A stretch of DNA of 64,000 nucleotides, taken from Sphingomonas aquatilis (GTDB taxonomy: Bacteria; Pseudomonadota; Alphaproteobacteria; Sphingomonadales; Sphingomonadaceae). The notes beneath the pieces are model-generated. The model was not told the origin of the DNA. It ran no database searches and worked only from the letters and a program-made list of their open reading frames with translations. The position numbers and the translations under genes are program-made. The DNA is taken from positions 1,216,654 through 1,280,653 of the forward strand of contig NZ_JACIDB010000001.1 of assembly GCF_014196115.1 (NCBI RefSeq), given 5' to 3'. Positions 1 through 8,881 of the stretch are shown one piece after another (the first letter of the stretch is position 1; every line of letters starts with the position of its first letter).

Positions 1-599
1 AGTTCCAGCGCGCGGTGCTCGATTCGCTGCGCCAGCCGCTGGAAGCGGGGGTGGTCAGCGTCGCGCGCGCCAATGCGCACGTTACTTTTCCGGCGCGGGT
101 GCAGCTGGTCGCAGCGATGAACCCGTGCCGGTGCGGGCATCTGGGCGATGCCAGCCTCGCCTGCGCCCGCGCACCGAAGTGCGCGGCGGATTATCAGGCG
201 AAGGTGTCGGGCCCGCTGCTCGACCGAATCGACCTGCATGTCGAGGTCGCCGCGGTCAGCGCCGCCGACCTCGTCCTGCCGCCGCCCGAGGAAGGATCGG
301 CCGAGGTCGCCGCGCGCGTCGCGACCGCCCGCGCGATCCAGAGCGCACGCTATGCGGGGGAGACGCCGCGGACGAACGCCGAGGCGGACGGCACATTGCT
401 CGACGCGGTCGCAACGCCTGACGATGCCGGCCGCCGCCTACTCGCGCAGGCCGCCGAAGCGACCCGCATGTCGGCGCGTGGCTACACCCGTGTGCTACGC
501 GTTGCGCGGACCATCGCCGATCTGGCCGGCGCGCACGACGTGGGGCGCGTCCATGTTGCCGAGGCGTTGAGCTATCGAAGACGCGCGCCGACGGCCTGA
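1..599 (+). CDS. ComM/YifB-family Mg-chelatase-like AAA+ ATPase, 3' part
   Basis: The C-terminal part of a YifB/ComM protein; the reading frame is already open at base 3 and the true start lies left of the window. The family is a AAA+ ATPase related to the magnesium chelatase I subunit, and ComM homologues act as branch-migration helicases in natural transformation. Visible marks are the LRQPLEAG stretch, the AAMNPCRCGH motif that carries conserved cysteines, a second cysteine pair (SLACARAPKCAA), GPLLDRIDLHVEV, and the C-terminal helical segment MSARGYTRVLRVARTIADL. All are typical of the family. About 198 residues of a usual ~500 are present. The product is cytosolic. Nothing suggests the gene is broken; it is simply cut by the window edge. 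Confidence 0.93.
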   Translation, partial: FQRAVLDSLRQPLEAGVVSVARANAHVTFPARVQLVAAMNPCRCGHLGDASLACARAPKCAADYQAKVSGPLLDRIDLHVEVAAVSAADLVLPPPEEGSAEVAARVATARAIQSARYAGETPRTNAEADGTLLDAVATPDDAGRRLLAQAAEATRMSARGYTRVLRVARTIADLAGAHDVGRVHVAEALSYRRRAPTA

Positions 600-674
600 T
601 GCGCTTTCTTGCTGCGGTGAGCCGCGATGCCCTTGCGGTGCGCGGCATGACCCGCTACGCGCCCTGTCTTCGCT

Positions 675-759
675 GCCCCTGTGGCGAAATTGGTAGACGC
701 ATTCGACTCAAAATCGAACGCCGCAAGGCATGCTGGTTCGAGTCCGGCCAGGGGCACCA
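675..759 (+). tRNA. tRNA-Leu (anticodon CAA)
   Basis: An 85-base class II tRNA reads GCCCCTG at the 5' end and pairs with CAGGGGC before an encoded CCA (757-759). The D-arm region holds GTGGCGAAATTGGTAGACGC. The anticodon stem TTCGA/TCGAA closes a 7-base loop CTCAAAA with anticodon CAA. A long variable arm follows, then the T-arm with GGTTCGAGTCC. The long variable arm and the A after the anticodon fit leucine. No integrase gene or attachment-site duplication is seen beside it. Confidence 0.95.
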
Positions 760-766
760 CCGCTTC

Positions 767-805
767 CCAATCCCCTAAGTACTGAAACGGCTTAGGCGGA
801 TTTGG
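767..805 (+). terminator. hairpin just downstream of tRNA-Leu
   Basis: CCAATCC plus CCTAAG pairs with CTTAGG plus GGA-T-TTGG, with one bulge and one internal mismatch around an 11-base loop. It starts 8 bases after the tRNA CCA end, where a transcription terminator would be expected. There is no uridine run after it, so its role as an intrinsic terminator is an inference. Confidence 0.4.
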
Positions 806-1133
806 GGTCTGGTTCCGAGCCGCGGTTGGACATTCTCCATTTCAGAAGCACGGCAATCGCGATGCCCGCCGTACACATCTTGCGCATGCGGCTGCGTGCC
901 CCGTGCGCGCGGTTCGTGTCGTGTCGGATGACGCCTTTTACGGTTGCGTTAGCGTGACGGATGGCCCGCGCGCTTTGGATGCGAGGTCGCGTTTGAACAC
1001 CAACTCGCGCGTCTTCTGCCGGTGACGGCGAATGTCAGCGCGACGGCGACGCGCCCGATCTGATGTCCATTCTGAACATGATGAACCAAAAATTATACAA
1101 TCGGGACCTAAGCCCTGGCCAACGAAGCAAGAC
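806..1133. other. intergenic region between tRNA-Leu and the chemoreceptor gene
   Basis: About 330 bases without a convincing gene. The reading frame of the chemoreceptor stays open upstream to 1032, but those codons have unusual composition and cross an AT-rich patch at about 1078-1101 that looks like promoter DNA, so they are not counted as coding. No RNA gene or repeat is recognised. Confidence 0.5.
1071..1101 (+). promoter_or_regulatory. possible promoter of the chemoreceptor gene
   Basis: An AT-rich island in very GC-rich DNA. A -10-like TATACA/TACAAT lies at 1094-1101, with a weak -35-like TCTGAA 17 bases upstream at 1071-1076. It sits 33 bases before the preferred ATG at 1134, which is why the shorter start was chosen. 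The match is weak and the call rests mainly on composition and position. Confidence 0.3.
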
Positions 1134-3266
1134 ATGGCGGGAAATATGCGAGCGTTACGATCTTTGGCGACGATGATCAGCATTCGGGGCGCCATTGCGG
1201 TTGCCGTCTTCGTCTGCCTGGGATCGGCGACGACGGGTGTGCTGATCGACCGGGCGGCGCGGGAACGCGCGTCGGAGACCGGTCTGATCGTGGCGAAGCA
1301 GATCGCATCCAGCGCGGAGGGCGAATTCGAACGTCCCATCGGGCTGGTCCATTCGGCGCTCGTCGCGATGCAGTCGATGCGCCAGCAAGGGGTGGTGGAT
1401 CGCGACGCGCATATCGAATTGCTGCGGTCGGAGGTGCGTGGCAACCCGCAGATCTTCGGCATGTCGACCGGCTGGGAACCTGGCGCGTTCGACAATCGCG
1501 ATGCGGCCTTTGTCGACAGCAAGGCATCGGACAAGACGGGCCGGTTCCTGCCCTATCTGTATCGGGCGGGCGACCGCGTGTCGCTGGAGCCGCTCAAGGA
1601 TTACGCCAAGGAAGGGCCGGGCGACTATTATCTGATGCCGATGCGCGCGCGGCACACCGTGCTGATCGAGCCCTATATCTATGCGGTCGAAGGCCATGAC
1701 GTGCTGATGACGACGATCGCGGAACCGATCATGGAGCAGGGCAAGCCGATCGGGATCGTGACCGCCGACATCGCGCTGAGCGCCTTGCGCGATCGGCTGG
1801 ACAAGGTGGTCGTCCCGTTCGGCGGGACGGCGACCGTCGTCACCGACAAGGGCACCTTCGTCTACAATCGCAATGCGGCGCTGCTGGGCAAGCCCGCGCC
1901 GGCCAGCATGGGCAGCATCGGCCGGACGTCGGACCCGGCGCTGGGCGACGTGCTGCGCATCGAGACGCCGATCCACTTCAAGGGCATCAAGGGCGCATGG
2001 TTCGTCAGGGTCGACCTGCCGATGAGCGCGGTGATGGCGGATGCACGCCAGGCGGAACTGACGCTGCTGATCGCGGCGATCGCGATCATCGGCGGGCTGA
2101 TCATCGTGCTGCGGCGGACGGCGAACCGGATCGTCGGCGAACCGCTGGATGCGATCGCTGGCGAGATGAACGAACTGGCCAACGGCAATCTGGAGGAGCC
2201 GCCGGTCCGCGCCATCGTGTCGTCCGAAATCGATCGGATGGCCAAGGCGGTGGCGGTGTTCCGGGCGAACGCCATCGCGCAGCGCCGGTCGGAACAGGAT
2301 CAGGCATTCGTTGTGTCCACGCTGGGCGCCCATCTGAAGAAGGTCGCGGCGGGGGATCTCACCGCGCAGATCGATCAGCCGTTCAACGGGGATTACGATC
2401 GGGTACGCGTCGACTTTAACGCCGCCATCGACAAGCTCGGCACGACGCTGTCCGCGGTCGCGAGCAATGCGGTGGAGGTGCGGACGGGCTCGGGCGAGAT
2501 CAGCACCGCCTCGGACGACCTGTCGCGCCGGACCGAGCAGCAGGCCGCGAGCCTGGAGGAAACCGCGGCGGCGATGGACGAGATCACCTCGCAGGTCCGC
2601 ACCACCGCGGCGGCGGCGCGCGAGACCAACAGCGTCGTCGAGGCGGCCCGCGCGGACGTGACGCTGAGCGATACGGTCGTCGGGCGGGCGGTGATCGCGA
2701 TGAGCGATATCGAGAAATCGTCCGACGAGATCGCCGAGATCATCAGCGTGATCGACGGCATCGCGTTCCAGACCAACCTGCTGGCGCTGAATGCCGGGGT
2801 GGAAGCCGCCCGCGCAGGCGAGGCCGGCAAGGGGTTCGCGGTGGTGGCGAGCGAGGTGCGCGCGCTGGCCCAGCGATCGGCGGATGCGGCGGGCGACGTC
2901 AAGGCGCGGATCACCACGAGCACGGCGCAGGTCGGCACCGGCGTGGATGCGGTCGGCGAGATGCGCAAGGTGCTCGATCGCCTGACCGGGCGGATCATCG
3001 AGATCAGCCGTCTGGCCAGCGAGATCGCGACGGCGGCCGAGCAGCAGGCGATGGGCCTGTCGCAGATCAACATCGCGGTGAGCGAGATGGACGCCACGAC
3101 GCAGCAGAATGCCGCGATGGTGGAGGAAGCGACCGCCGCGGCGCGCAGCCTGGCCGGGCAGGCCGATGAGCTGGGCGAGCTGATCGCGCACTTCCGGTTG
3201 GCCCATGGCGGCTATGCGGCAGCAGGGGCCGCGCGCTCCTCGGTTCCATTGCGTCTCGCCAGCTGA
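1134..3266 (+). CDS. methyl-accepting chemotaxis protein with periplasmic Cache-type sensor
   Basis: An inner-membrane chemoreceptor of about 710 residues that should signal to CheA/CheW. From the N-terminus: a membrane helix (about residues 17-38, [16 protein letters not shown]), a roughly 270-residue periplasmic sensor with features of a double Cache domain ([44 protein letters not shown]), a second membrane helix near 309-327, a HAMP linker, and a long cytoplasmic helical bundle. The bundle holds the signalling hairpin [20 protein letters not shown] followed by [18 protein letters not shown], the region that contacts CheA and CheW. The frame is open up to 1032, but ATG 1134 (or 1146) is preferred because upstream codons overlap a promoter-like AT-rich patch. 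No che genes are nearby, so it is an orphan receptor. The ligand is unknown; Cache domains often bind small organic molecules. Confidence 0.92.
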   Translation: MAGNMRALRSLATMISIRGAIAVAVFVCLGSATTGVLIDRAARERASETGLIVAKQIASSAEGEFERPIGLVHSALVAMQSMRQQGVVDRDAHIELLRSEVRGNPQIFGMSTGWEPGAFDNRDAAFVDSKASDKTGRFLPYLYRAGDRVSLEPLKDYAKEGPGDYYLMPMRARHTVLIEPYIYAVEGHDVLMTTIAEPIMEQGKPIGIVTADIALSALRDRLDKVVVPFGGTATVVTDKGTFVYNRNAALLGKPAPASMGSIGRTSDPALGDVLRIETPIHFKGIKGAWFVRVDLPMSAVMADARQAELTLLIAAIAIIGGLIIVLRRTANRIVGEPLDAIAGEMNELANGNLEEPPVRAIVSSEIDRMAKAVAVFRANAIAQRRSEQDQAFVVSTLGAHLKKVAAGDLTAQIDQPFNGDYDRVRVDFNAAIDKLGTTLSAVASNAVEVRTGSGEISTASDDLSRRTEQQAASLEETAAAMDEITSQVRTTAAAARETNSVVEAARADVTLSDTVVGRAVIAMSDIEKSSDEIAEIISVIDGIAFQTNLLALNAGVEAARAGEAGKGFAVVASEVRALAQRSADAAGDVKARITTSTAQVGTGVDAVGEMRKVLDRLTGRIIEISRLASEIATAAEQQAMGLSQINIAVSEMDATTQQNAAMVEEATAAARSLAGQADELGELIAHFRLAHGGYAAAGAARSSVPLRLAS

Positions 3267-3441
3267 ACCGCTGCCTGGGACGGCGGAGGCCCGGCCGGGC
3301 CTTCGCTTCCCATCATCCGATCCGACGACCACGGCAGCCGGTACGGCGGCCGGTTGCGCACCCATCGCGCCGTCGCTGGCGACGCGAGGAGAGCCGCGCG
3401 CCGGCGCGCCATCCGGCTGCCCCTGCCTTGTGAAACGAGCG

Positions 3442-4749
3442 ATGAAGACGATCCATTTCCTCAGCCTGTGCGCCAGCACGGCACTGATCGCGCCGGCGCC
3501 GGCGCTCGCGCAAGCCGCTGACGGTGTCGGCGCGCTGCAGACGTCGAAACCGCTGGCGCGGGTGCCAGATGCCGATCCGGTGGCGCCCGACGCACCGGCG
3601 GACACGCTATCGTCGCGCGAGCATTCGGCGATCACCTATGCGTTGCAGGTCGAAGGGAGCATCGCGGTCGATCCCGTCCATCCGGCGAACGGCGTGAACT
3701 TCGGACAGGAATTTGCCGACCGCGCGAACCGCCCCTTGCTCAACCAGATACTGGGAACGATCGCGCGCCCGGTTGCCGGTGGTCCGCGGGTGGACGTGGG
3801 CTTCAACCTGCAGGGGCTGTTCGGGACCGACGCGCGCTATTCACCGACCATCGGCCTGTTCGATCGGACGTTCACCGGCCGCTATCAGTTCATCCTGACG
3901 CAGGCCAATGTCGTGGTCCACACGCCGGTGCTGACGCCGGGCGGCGTCGATTTCAAACTGGGGCTGTCGCCGGGGCTCATGGGATATGAAGGGCTCGATC
4001 CCTCTACGCGCCCGTTCTATACCTTGTCCTACGTCACCAATTACCTGCTGGCGTTCCAGACGGTGGGGGCGATCGCGACGGTGCATGTCAGCCCCCAGCT
4101 GGATGTCATCGCCGGCATCGATGCGGGGAACGAGGTGGTTCCCGGCAGGTCGGACAACAACGGCGCCGCAGCGGGTTATCTGGGGGTCAGCCTGAGCCAT
4201 CTGGCCGGCGATCGCCTGACGGTCCTCGCGATGACGCGCTTCGGACCGGAAAATTCGCGTCTGGCCCTGCCCAATGCGAACCGGGCGATGCGCTGGTGGA
4301 ACGACGTCACGGCGACCTACAAGATCGACGACCGCACGACGGTGGCGGGGGAGGCGAATTACCTGCGCGACGACGGGCTGAACGCGGAGGCCTATGGCGC
4401 GACGGCCTATGTCCTGCACACGATCAACCCGCAATGGTCGGCCAATCTGCGCGTCGATGCGTTGCGCGATCCGCAGGGGGCGTTCGTCGTCACATACGGG
4501 TCCGACACCGCGTTCGCCGACGCGATCCGTGGCGTGCCGGCGCTGATCTACACCGCGCCGCCGACGACCTATGGCGCGGTGACCGCCGGCGTCTCGTACC
4601 GCCCCGCGGCGCTCAACAGCCGCCGTGTCGCGGTGACGGTTCGACCGGAAATCCGCTACGATCGATCCCTGAACGGGACGCGCCCCTATGATGGCGGGAC
4701 CCGACGCGGTCAGTGGCTTGCCAGCGCGGACCTGATCGTCGGCTTCTGA
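3442..4749 (+). CDS. outer-membrane beta-barrel protein (BBP2/porin-like)
   Basis: A predicted exported protein of 435 residues. It starts MKTIHFLSLCASTALIAPAP with a signal peptide ending near ALAQA. The mature part alternates short hydrophobic and polar stretches typical of an outer-membrane barrel (VDVGFNLQGLFG, LTVLAMTRFG, TTVAGEANYLRDD) and ends in a strand with terminal Phe (LIVGF), the usual signal for BAM-dependent insertion. It resembles the OmpL-like porin-2 (BBP2) group, often seen beside transport genes; the solute is unknown. The frame runs upstream to 3205, which would overlap the chemoreceptor by 62 bases and lose the signal peptide, so ATG 3442 was chosen. It converges on the TonB-dependent receptor gene with a 79-base gap. 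Confidence 0.75.
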   Translation: MKTIHFLSLCASTALIAPAPALAQAADGVGALQTSKPLARVPDADPVAPDAPADTLSSREHSAITYALQVEGSIAVDPVHPANGVNFGQEFADRANRPLLNQILGTIARPVAGGPRVDVGFNLQGLFGTDARYSPTIGLFDRTFTGRYQFILTQANVVVHTPVLTPGGVDFKLGLSPGLMGYEGLDPSTRPFYTLSYVTNYLLAFQTVGAIATVHVSPQLDVIAGIDAGNEVVPGRSDNNGAAAGYLGVSLSHLAGDRLTVLAMTRFGPENSRLALPNANRAMRWWNDVTATYKIDDRTTVAGEANYLRDDGLNAEAYGATAYVLHTINPQWSANLRVDALRDPQGAFVVTYGSDTAFADAIRGVPALIYTAPPTTYGAVTAGVSYRPAALNSRRVAVTVRPEIRYDRSLNGTRPYDGGTRRGQWLASADLIVGF

Positions 4750-4828
4750 CGCTTGCGACGCGGCGACGCGGGGGGCATCGGTTCGCGCGGCGCCGGATGC
4801 CCGCTGCCAGGTCCGTCAGGCAACATGC

Positions 4829-6994
4829 TCACCAGTTGCGGCGGTAGCCGATCGTCAGCGTGGCGCCGTTGGCGGGCACGCGGCTGCTGTTGAGGTTGCT
4901 GCGCAGCAGCTGGCTGTAGACCGGAAAATACTGGGTTTTGAACAGGTTCTCGATCCCCGCCGTGATCGTGTCCCGTTCGGTCGGGCGCCAGCGGCTGGTC
5001 AGGTCGAATACGGCATATTGTTCGACCTTGCGCCGGCCGAAGCTCTGCACGCCGTTCAGCCGATAGTCGCGGTCGCCCGACAGCAGCCCCTGAAAGCGGA
5101 TGTCGATCCGGTCGACGGGTGTGACCTCGACATAGGCGGTGACCTTGAGCGGGGGGATGCGATAGCCGGTCATCGGGCGCGACGCGGCGGCATTGGCGGG
5201 GCGTTCGCGGCCGCGGATCCAGGTCGCGGTCGCGCCGGCCCGGACGCGGTCGGTCGGGTCGCCGACGTCGAGCGATCCCTCGATACCGCGGATGCGCTCG
5301 GCGGTGCGCACCAGGATCAGGCCGTTGTTGAGGCTCTGCACATCGCCCAGTTCGGACGTGGTGCGGAATGCGGACGCGGTCATGCGCGCGCGACCGAACC
5401 GGCCGCGCCAGCCGACCTCATAGCTGTCGATGCGGACCGGCTGCAGGTCGGAATTGCGGATGTTGAAGCCGAGGTTCGCGTTGCGCAATTGCAGCCCGAT
5501 ATCGGGCAATTGGAAGCCTTGTGAAAAGGTCGCGAAAAAATCCTGGCCCGCGACCGGGGTCACCGTCGCGCTGCCGTTGAAGGTCCAGGCGCCATAGGAA
5601 ATGGTGCCGCCGGGGATCGTGCCCGGCCGTGCCGCACGCGATTGCGAGAGCGGGACGAAGGCATCGAAGCGGGCGCGGGCGCGGTCGTAGCGGGCGCCCC
5701 CTTCGATCGCGAGCCAGTCGGCGAATCGGTGCTGCGCCTGGACGAAGCCGCCATAGGTCAGCGTCGTCAATTTCGGCATGTAGAGGAGCGTCGCAATCCG
5801 GTTGAACACCAGACCCCGGCTCGCATCATACGCAACGGGGTCGAACACATCGAGCGGCATGTCGCTCTGTTCATGGGTAAGGTCGCCGCCCCAGGTGAGC
5901 GAGCTGCGCTCCCCCAGCGGTGTCTCGATCGTCAGCCGGCCGCCGAAGACCCGGCTGTTCTGCGTCACCTGATCGACGTTGCGCCCGCGCGTCGCGATGC
6001 CGCGCGCATCGAACGGCGTGTAGCGCGAGAAGAAGTCGCGGTAATAGCCGAGCGCGGTCAGCCGGCTGCCGAGGACGTCGCGCGCGGCGAGGTTGGCCGT
6101 CACCACCGTGCTGTAGAGCTGGTTCTGGTTGGCGAGCTGGATCCCGCGCAGGGGGCGGGCAGCGGCTGTGCCGGCGGGCAGGCGGTCGACCGCGGGGTCG
6201 GATACGAAATCGGTATGCTGATCGGCGCGATAATGGCTGGCGGACAGCTGGACATAGGCTCCGCCGAGGCGCAGCCCGGCTTTGCCGCCGACGTTCCACA
6301 CGTTGCTGTCGAACAGGTCGCCCTGGCTGGGTTCGGGCGCGCGGCGATTGCCGTTACCGTTGAACCCGCCGCCTATCCGCTGATAGCCGCCGTTGACGAT
6401 GAAATCGAAGCTGCCCGCCGAGCCCGAGACGAATTGCTGCACCCGGCCACCCAGACTGTCCGTCGTCAGGTTGGAGAGCGATCCGGTGCCCGCCAGCACC
6501 GTTTCCGCCCGGAGTGGCCCGCCGGCGGGGCGGGTGTTGATCGAAATGATGCCCCCGGTCGCCCCGCTGCCGTACATCGCACTGCTACCGCGCAGCACCT
6601 GCACCTGCGCGATGTCGGAGGGTTCGAGGGCGATGAGGCCGCGGGCGCTGTCGCGGTTCGTGTTGTACGGCACGCCATCGACCAGGATCAGCGCGCCGCG
6701 CCCGCGCAGCGTCTGGCCGAAATCGGTGATCGTGCGACTGGAATCGGCGAGGCCCGGCACGGTCTTGGCAAGGATGGTCGCCAGCGTATCGGATGCCGAG
6801 CGGGCGAGTTCGATCTGGCTCTGATCGATCGTGGTCACCTGATGGCCCGACGCGACGATATCGCTGCGCGACCGCTGTGCCGTGACCACGATGTCGTCGA
6901 CATTGGCCTCATCCTGTCGAGGCGGAGCGGTTTGCGCGGTCGCGGCCGTCGTTCCCAACAGCGCACCCACGATGGTCAAATACAGATACTTCAT
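4829..6994 (-). CDS. TonB-dependent outer-membrane receptor
   Basis: A 721-residue TonB-dependent receptor, the energised outer-membrane gate for iron chelates or other large ligands. A signal peptide (MKYLYLTIVGALLGTTAATA) is followed by the TonB box region (VDDIVVTAQRSR). The plug domain follows with LRGRGALILVDGVPYNT, VQVLRGSSAMYGSGATGGII and INTRPAGG, and then a 22-strand-type barrel ending in IGYRRNW with the expected terminal aromatic residue. An in-frame TTG four codons upstream is possible, but ATG 6994 follows a GGGGGCGG stretch and begins the signal peptide. The plug layout resembles siderophore receptors; the ligand cannot be told from the sequence. It has no adjacent transporter or FecR/FecI pair. 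Confidence 0.9.
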   Translation of the reverse strand: MKYLYLTIVGALLGTTAATAQTAPPRQDEANVDDIVVTAQRSRSDIVASGHQVTTIDQSQIELARSASDTLATILAKTVPGLADSSRTITDFGQTLRGRGALILVDGVPYNTNRDSARGLIALEPSDIAQVQVLRGSSAMYGSGATGGIISINTRPAGGPLRAETVLAGTGSLSNLTTDSLGGRVQQFVSGSAGSFDFIVNGGYQRIGGGFNGNGNRRAPEPSQGDLFDSNVWNVGGKAGLRLGGAYVQLSASHYRADQHTDFVSDPAVDRLPAGTAAARPLRGIQLANQNQLYSTVVTANLAARDVLGSRLTALGYYRDFFSRYTPFDARGIATRGRNVDQVTQNSRVFGGRLTIETPLGERSSLTWGGDLTHEQSDMPLDVFDPVAYDASRGLVFNRIATLLYMPKLTTLTYGGFVQAQHRFADWLAIEGGARYDRARARFDAFVPLSQSRAARPGTIPGGTISYGAWTFNGSATVTPVAGQDFFATFSQGFQLPDIGLQLRNANLGFNIRNSDLQPVRIDSYEVGWRGRFGRARMTASAFRTTSELGDVQSLNNGLILVRTAERIRGIEGSLDVGDPTDRVRAGATATWIRGRERPANAAASRPMTGYRIPPLKVTAYVEVTPVDRIDIRFQGLLSGDRDYRLNGVQSFGRRKVEQYAVFDLTSRWRPTERDTITAGIENLFKTQYFPVYSQLLRSNLNSSRVPANGATLTIGYRRNW

Positions 6995-7005
6995 TACCGC
7001 CCCCA

Positions 7006-7024
7006 ATTGACTACGATTCGCAAT
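7006..7024. promoter_or_regulatory. partly symmetric AT-rich site upstream of the TonB receptor
   Basis: ATTGACTACGATTCGCAAT lies 12 bases upstream of the receptor start, inside an AT-rich patch (7003-7050) that probably carries the promoter. The outer ATTG/CAAT arms are symmetric, and length and position would suit a Fur-type repressor site. The inner bases do not follow the classical iron box, so this is only a candidate. Confidence 0.25.
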
Positions 7025-7491
7025 AGCAACATCAAAAGGTGAGTCAAATATGGACGGGAGGGGGCGGCCGCTCGGGTGCCGGAGCGCAGCCTCGTTCAGG
7101 GGTTGAGGGGTTTGCTACGGCAAATCGACACGGAGGATGGCGCTCCTACCGCGACCTTGGGCGCCGGCGTCGCAACCGACGCGGTGCGCGGCGCGCGGGT
7201 TTCGGCGGAGGACGGCGCGGGGATTCGGACGCGGCCTCCGACGCACGCCGGAAACGGCGCCACATCGTCTTCAGCCATTGGGTCAGCCTGTCCATGGCCC
7301 CGGCGATACGCGAGCAGAGCCTGAAATCTGCTGAACCCCTTCGTCAACCCAGGTTCAGCCTTTGCACCATCCGTCGGTCCCTACCGTGCCTCTGCACCAT
7401 TTCCTCACGCGGGGGCCGCGCGGCGACGGTTGCTCCGGCGCGGATGTGCGCCTAAGGTCCGGCCGCTTTCTCCCCCATGCGATAGGACCCC
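7025..7491. other. 467-base intergenic region before pyrH
   Basis: The first ~30 bases are AT-rich and belong to the divergent receptor promoter. The rest is very GC-rich with short open frames on both strands, none with a good ribosome binding site or recognisable product. A tRNA-Ser-like resemblance on the minus strand around 7214-7290 was considered and not accepted. In most alphaproteobacteria rpsB and tsf precede pyrH; neither is here. The promoter for the pyrH cluster presumably lies in the last ~150 bases. Confidence 0.5.
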
Positions 7492-8223
7492 ATGAGCCCC
7501 GCGCCGCGCTACAAACGCATCTTGTTGAAATTGTCCGGCGAAGTGCTGATGGGGGAGGGCGGTGGCCTGTCGATCGACCCCACCGTCACCGCGCGCGTCG
7601 CCGAGGAAATCGCCGACGTGAAGGCACAGGGCTATGAGCTGTGCATCGTCGTCGGCGGCGGCAACATCTTCCGCGGCATTTCCGGTGCGGCGCGCGGCAT
7701 GGAACGCGCGACCGGCGACTATATGGGCATGCTCGCGACCGTCATGAACGCGCTCGCGGTCCAGAACGCGCTGGAGCAGATCGGCGTCGAGACGCGCGTG
7801 CAGTCGGCGATCCCGATGTCGTCGGTGTGCGAACCCTTCATCCGCCGCCGCGCGATGCGACACCTGGAAAAGGGACGGATCGTGATCTTCGCTGCCGGCG
7901 TCGGATCGCCGTTCTTCACCACCGACTCGGGCGCGGCGCTGCGCGCGGCCGAGATGAATTGCGACGCGCTGTTCAAGGGCACCAGCGTCGATGGCGTCTA
8001 CAACGCCGACCCCAAGAAGGATACGAGCGCCACGCGGTTCGCGACCGTCAGTTACGACACGGTGCTCGCCCAGAATCTCAAGGTCATGGATGCCAGCGCC
8101 GTCGCGCTGTGCCGTGATTCGAACATTCCGATCGTCGTCTTCAACATCCGCGAACACGGCAATTTCGCCGCGGTGCTGCGCGGTGAGGGCGTCTCGACGG
8201 TCGTGCAGAAGGAAGTGGAGTAA
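7492..8223 (+). CDS. pyrH: UMP kinase
   Basis: Bacterial-type uridylate kinase of 243 residues that phosphorylates UMP to UDP with ATP in pyrimidine nucleotide synthesis; a cytosolic hexamer regulated by GTP and UTP. Motifs are the N-terminal [14 protein letters not shown] nucleotide-binding segment, [11 protein letters not shown], the UMP-binding [15 protein letters not shown], and the amino-acid-kinase motif [13 protein letters not shown] followed by [15 protein letters not shown]. The ATG has a short AGGA upstream at good spacing. It is the first gene of a long co-directional cluster and is followed after 3 bases by frr, the usual pairing. Length matches the family. Confidence 0.98.
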   Translation: MSPAPRYKRILLKLSGEVLMGEGGGLSIDPTVTARVAEEIADVKAQGYELCIVVGGGNIFRGISGAARGMERATGDYMGMLATVMNALAVQNALEQIGVETRVQSAIPMSSVCEPFIRRRAMRHLEKGRIVIFAAGVGSPFFTTDSGAALRAAEMNCDALFKGTSVDGVYNADPKKDTSATRFATVSYDTVLAQNLKVMDASAVALCRDSNIPIVVFNIREHGNFAAVLRGEGVSTVVQKEVE

Positions 8224-8226
8224 CCC

Positions 8227-8784
8227 ATGGCTGCCTATGACAAGTCCGATCTCGAGCGCCGCATGGCGGGTGCCGTCGAAGCGCTGAAGCACGACTTGGC
8301 CGGTCTGCGCACCGGCCGTGCGTCGACCGCGCTGCTCGATCCCGTCACCGTAGAGGTGTATGGCAGCCACATGCCGCTGACGCAGGTCGCCACCGTCTCC
8401 GTGCCGGAGCCGCGCATGATCTCGGTCCAGGTGTGGGACAAGTCGAACGTCGGGCCGGTGGAAAAGGCGATCCGCTCGGCGGGCCTGGGCCTCAACCCGA
8501 TCAACGACGGCCAGACGCTGCGCCTGCCGATCCCCGACCTGACCGAAGAGCGCCGCAAGGAACTCGCCAAGCTCGCCGGCAAGTACGCCGAGGGCGCGCG
8601 CATCGCGGTGCGCAACGTCCGCCGCGACGGCATGGACAACCTCAAGACCGACGAGAAGAAGGGCGTGTTCAGCGAAGACGAGCGCAAACGCCACGAAACC
8701 GAGGTGCAGAAGCTGACCGACGCGACGATCGCCGATGTCGATGCGGCGGCGGCGGCGAAGGAAAAGGAAATCCTGGGTAAGTGA
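8227..8784 (+). CDS. frr: ribosome recycling factor
   Basis: A 185-residue ribosome recycling factor that, with EF-G, splits post-termination ribosomes. It is recognised by [28 protein letters not shown] at the end of the first long helix, the hinge and beta domain with [17 protein letters not shown], and [33 protein letters not shown] in the long returning helices. The length is normal. It lies 3 bases after pyrH and is surely co-transcribed. The next gene, uppS, is separated by a ~97-base spacer filled with a dispersed inverted repeat. Confidence 0.98.
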   Translation: MAAYDKSDLERRMAGAVEALKHDLAGLRTGRASTALLDPVTVEVYGSHMPLTQVATVSVPEPRMISVQVWDKSNVGPVEKAIRSAGLGLNPINDGQTLRLPIPDLTEERRKELAKLAGKYAEGARIAVRNVRRDGMDNLKTDEKKGVFSEDERKRHETEVQKLTDATIADVDAAAAAKEKEILGK

Positions 8785-8793
8785 CCAAGGTTC

Positions 8794-8873
8794 CGTTCGC
8801 CCTGAGCTTGTCGAAGGGCGTGTCCCGAGCGCATCGTTTGCGGCACGTGCTCCGACAGGGTCAGCACGAACGG
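8794..8873. repeat. REP-like inverted repeat pair between frr and uppS
   Basis: Left arm 8794-8821 contains CGTTCGCCCTGAGCTTGTCG and the right arm 8845-8873 contains the diverged inverse (GACAGGGTCAGCACGAACG). Each arm is itself an imperfect palindrome (TTCGCCCT...AGGGC; GTGCT...AGCAC). From general knowledge, this GAGC(T/C)TGTCGAA-type sequence is one of the commonest dispersed intergenic repeats of sphingomonad genomes. It fills nearly the whole spacer. The transcript would fold into a long stem, which could affect mRNA processing between the two genes. Confidence 0.75.
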
Positions 8874-8881
8874 GGGTCTGT

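Noticed and set aside
675..1133. tRNA-Leu as an attachment site for an integrated element
   Set aside because: No integrase gene and no direct repeat of the tRNA 3' end are found in the following sequence; downstream genes look native.
1155..3635. Very long minus-strand open frame (826 codons) opposite the chemoreceptor gene
   Set aside because: It mirrors the chemoreceptor codons in GC-rich DNA, its translation is Arg/Asp/His-rich without any domain, and the plus-strand frame has clear family motifs.
7214..7290. Minus-strand resemblance to a serine-type tRNA (T-arm-like TCCGAATCC and a GGAC/GTCC end pairing)
   Set aside because: The acceptor stem needs a bulge, the anticodon stem does not form, and no CCA or clear D-loop is present.
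7096..7347. Possible small minus-strand gene (83 codons) before pyrH
   Set aside because: Starts at TTG without a ribosome binding site, ordinary Ala/Pro/Arg composition of random GC-rich frames, and no recognisable family.
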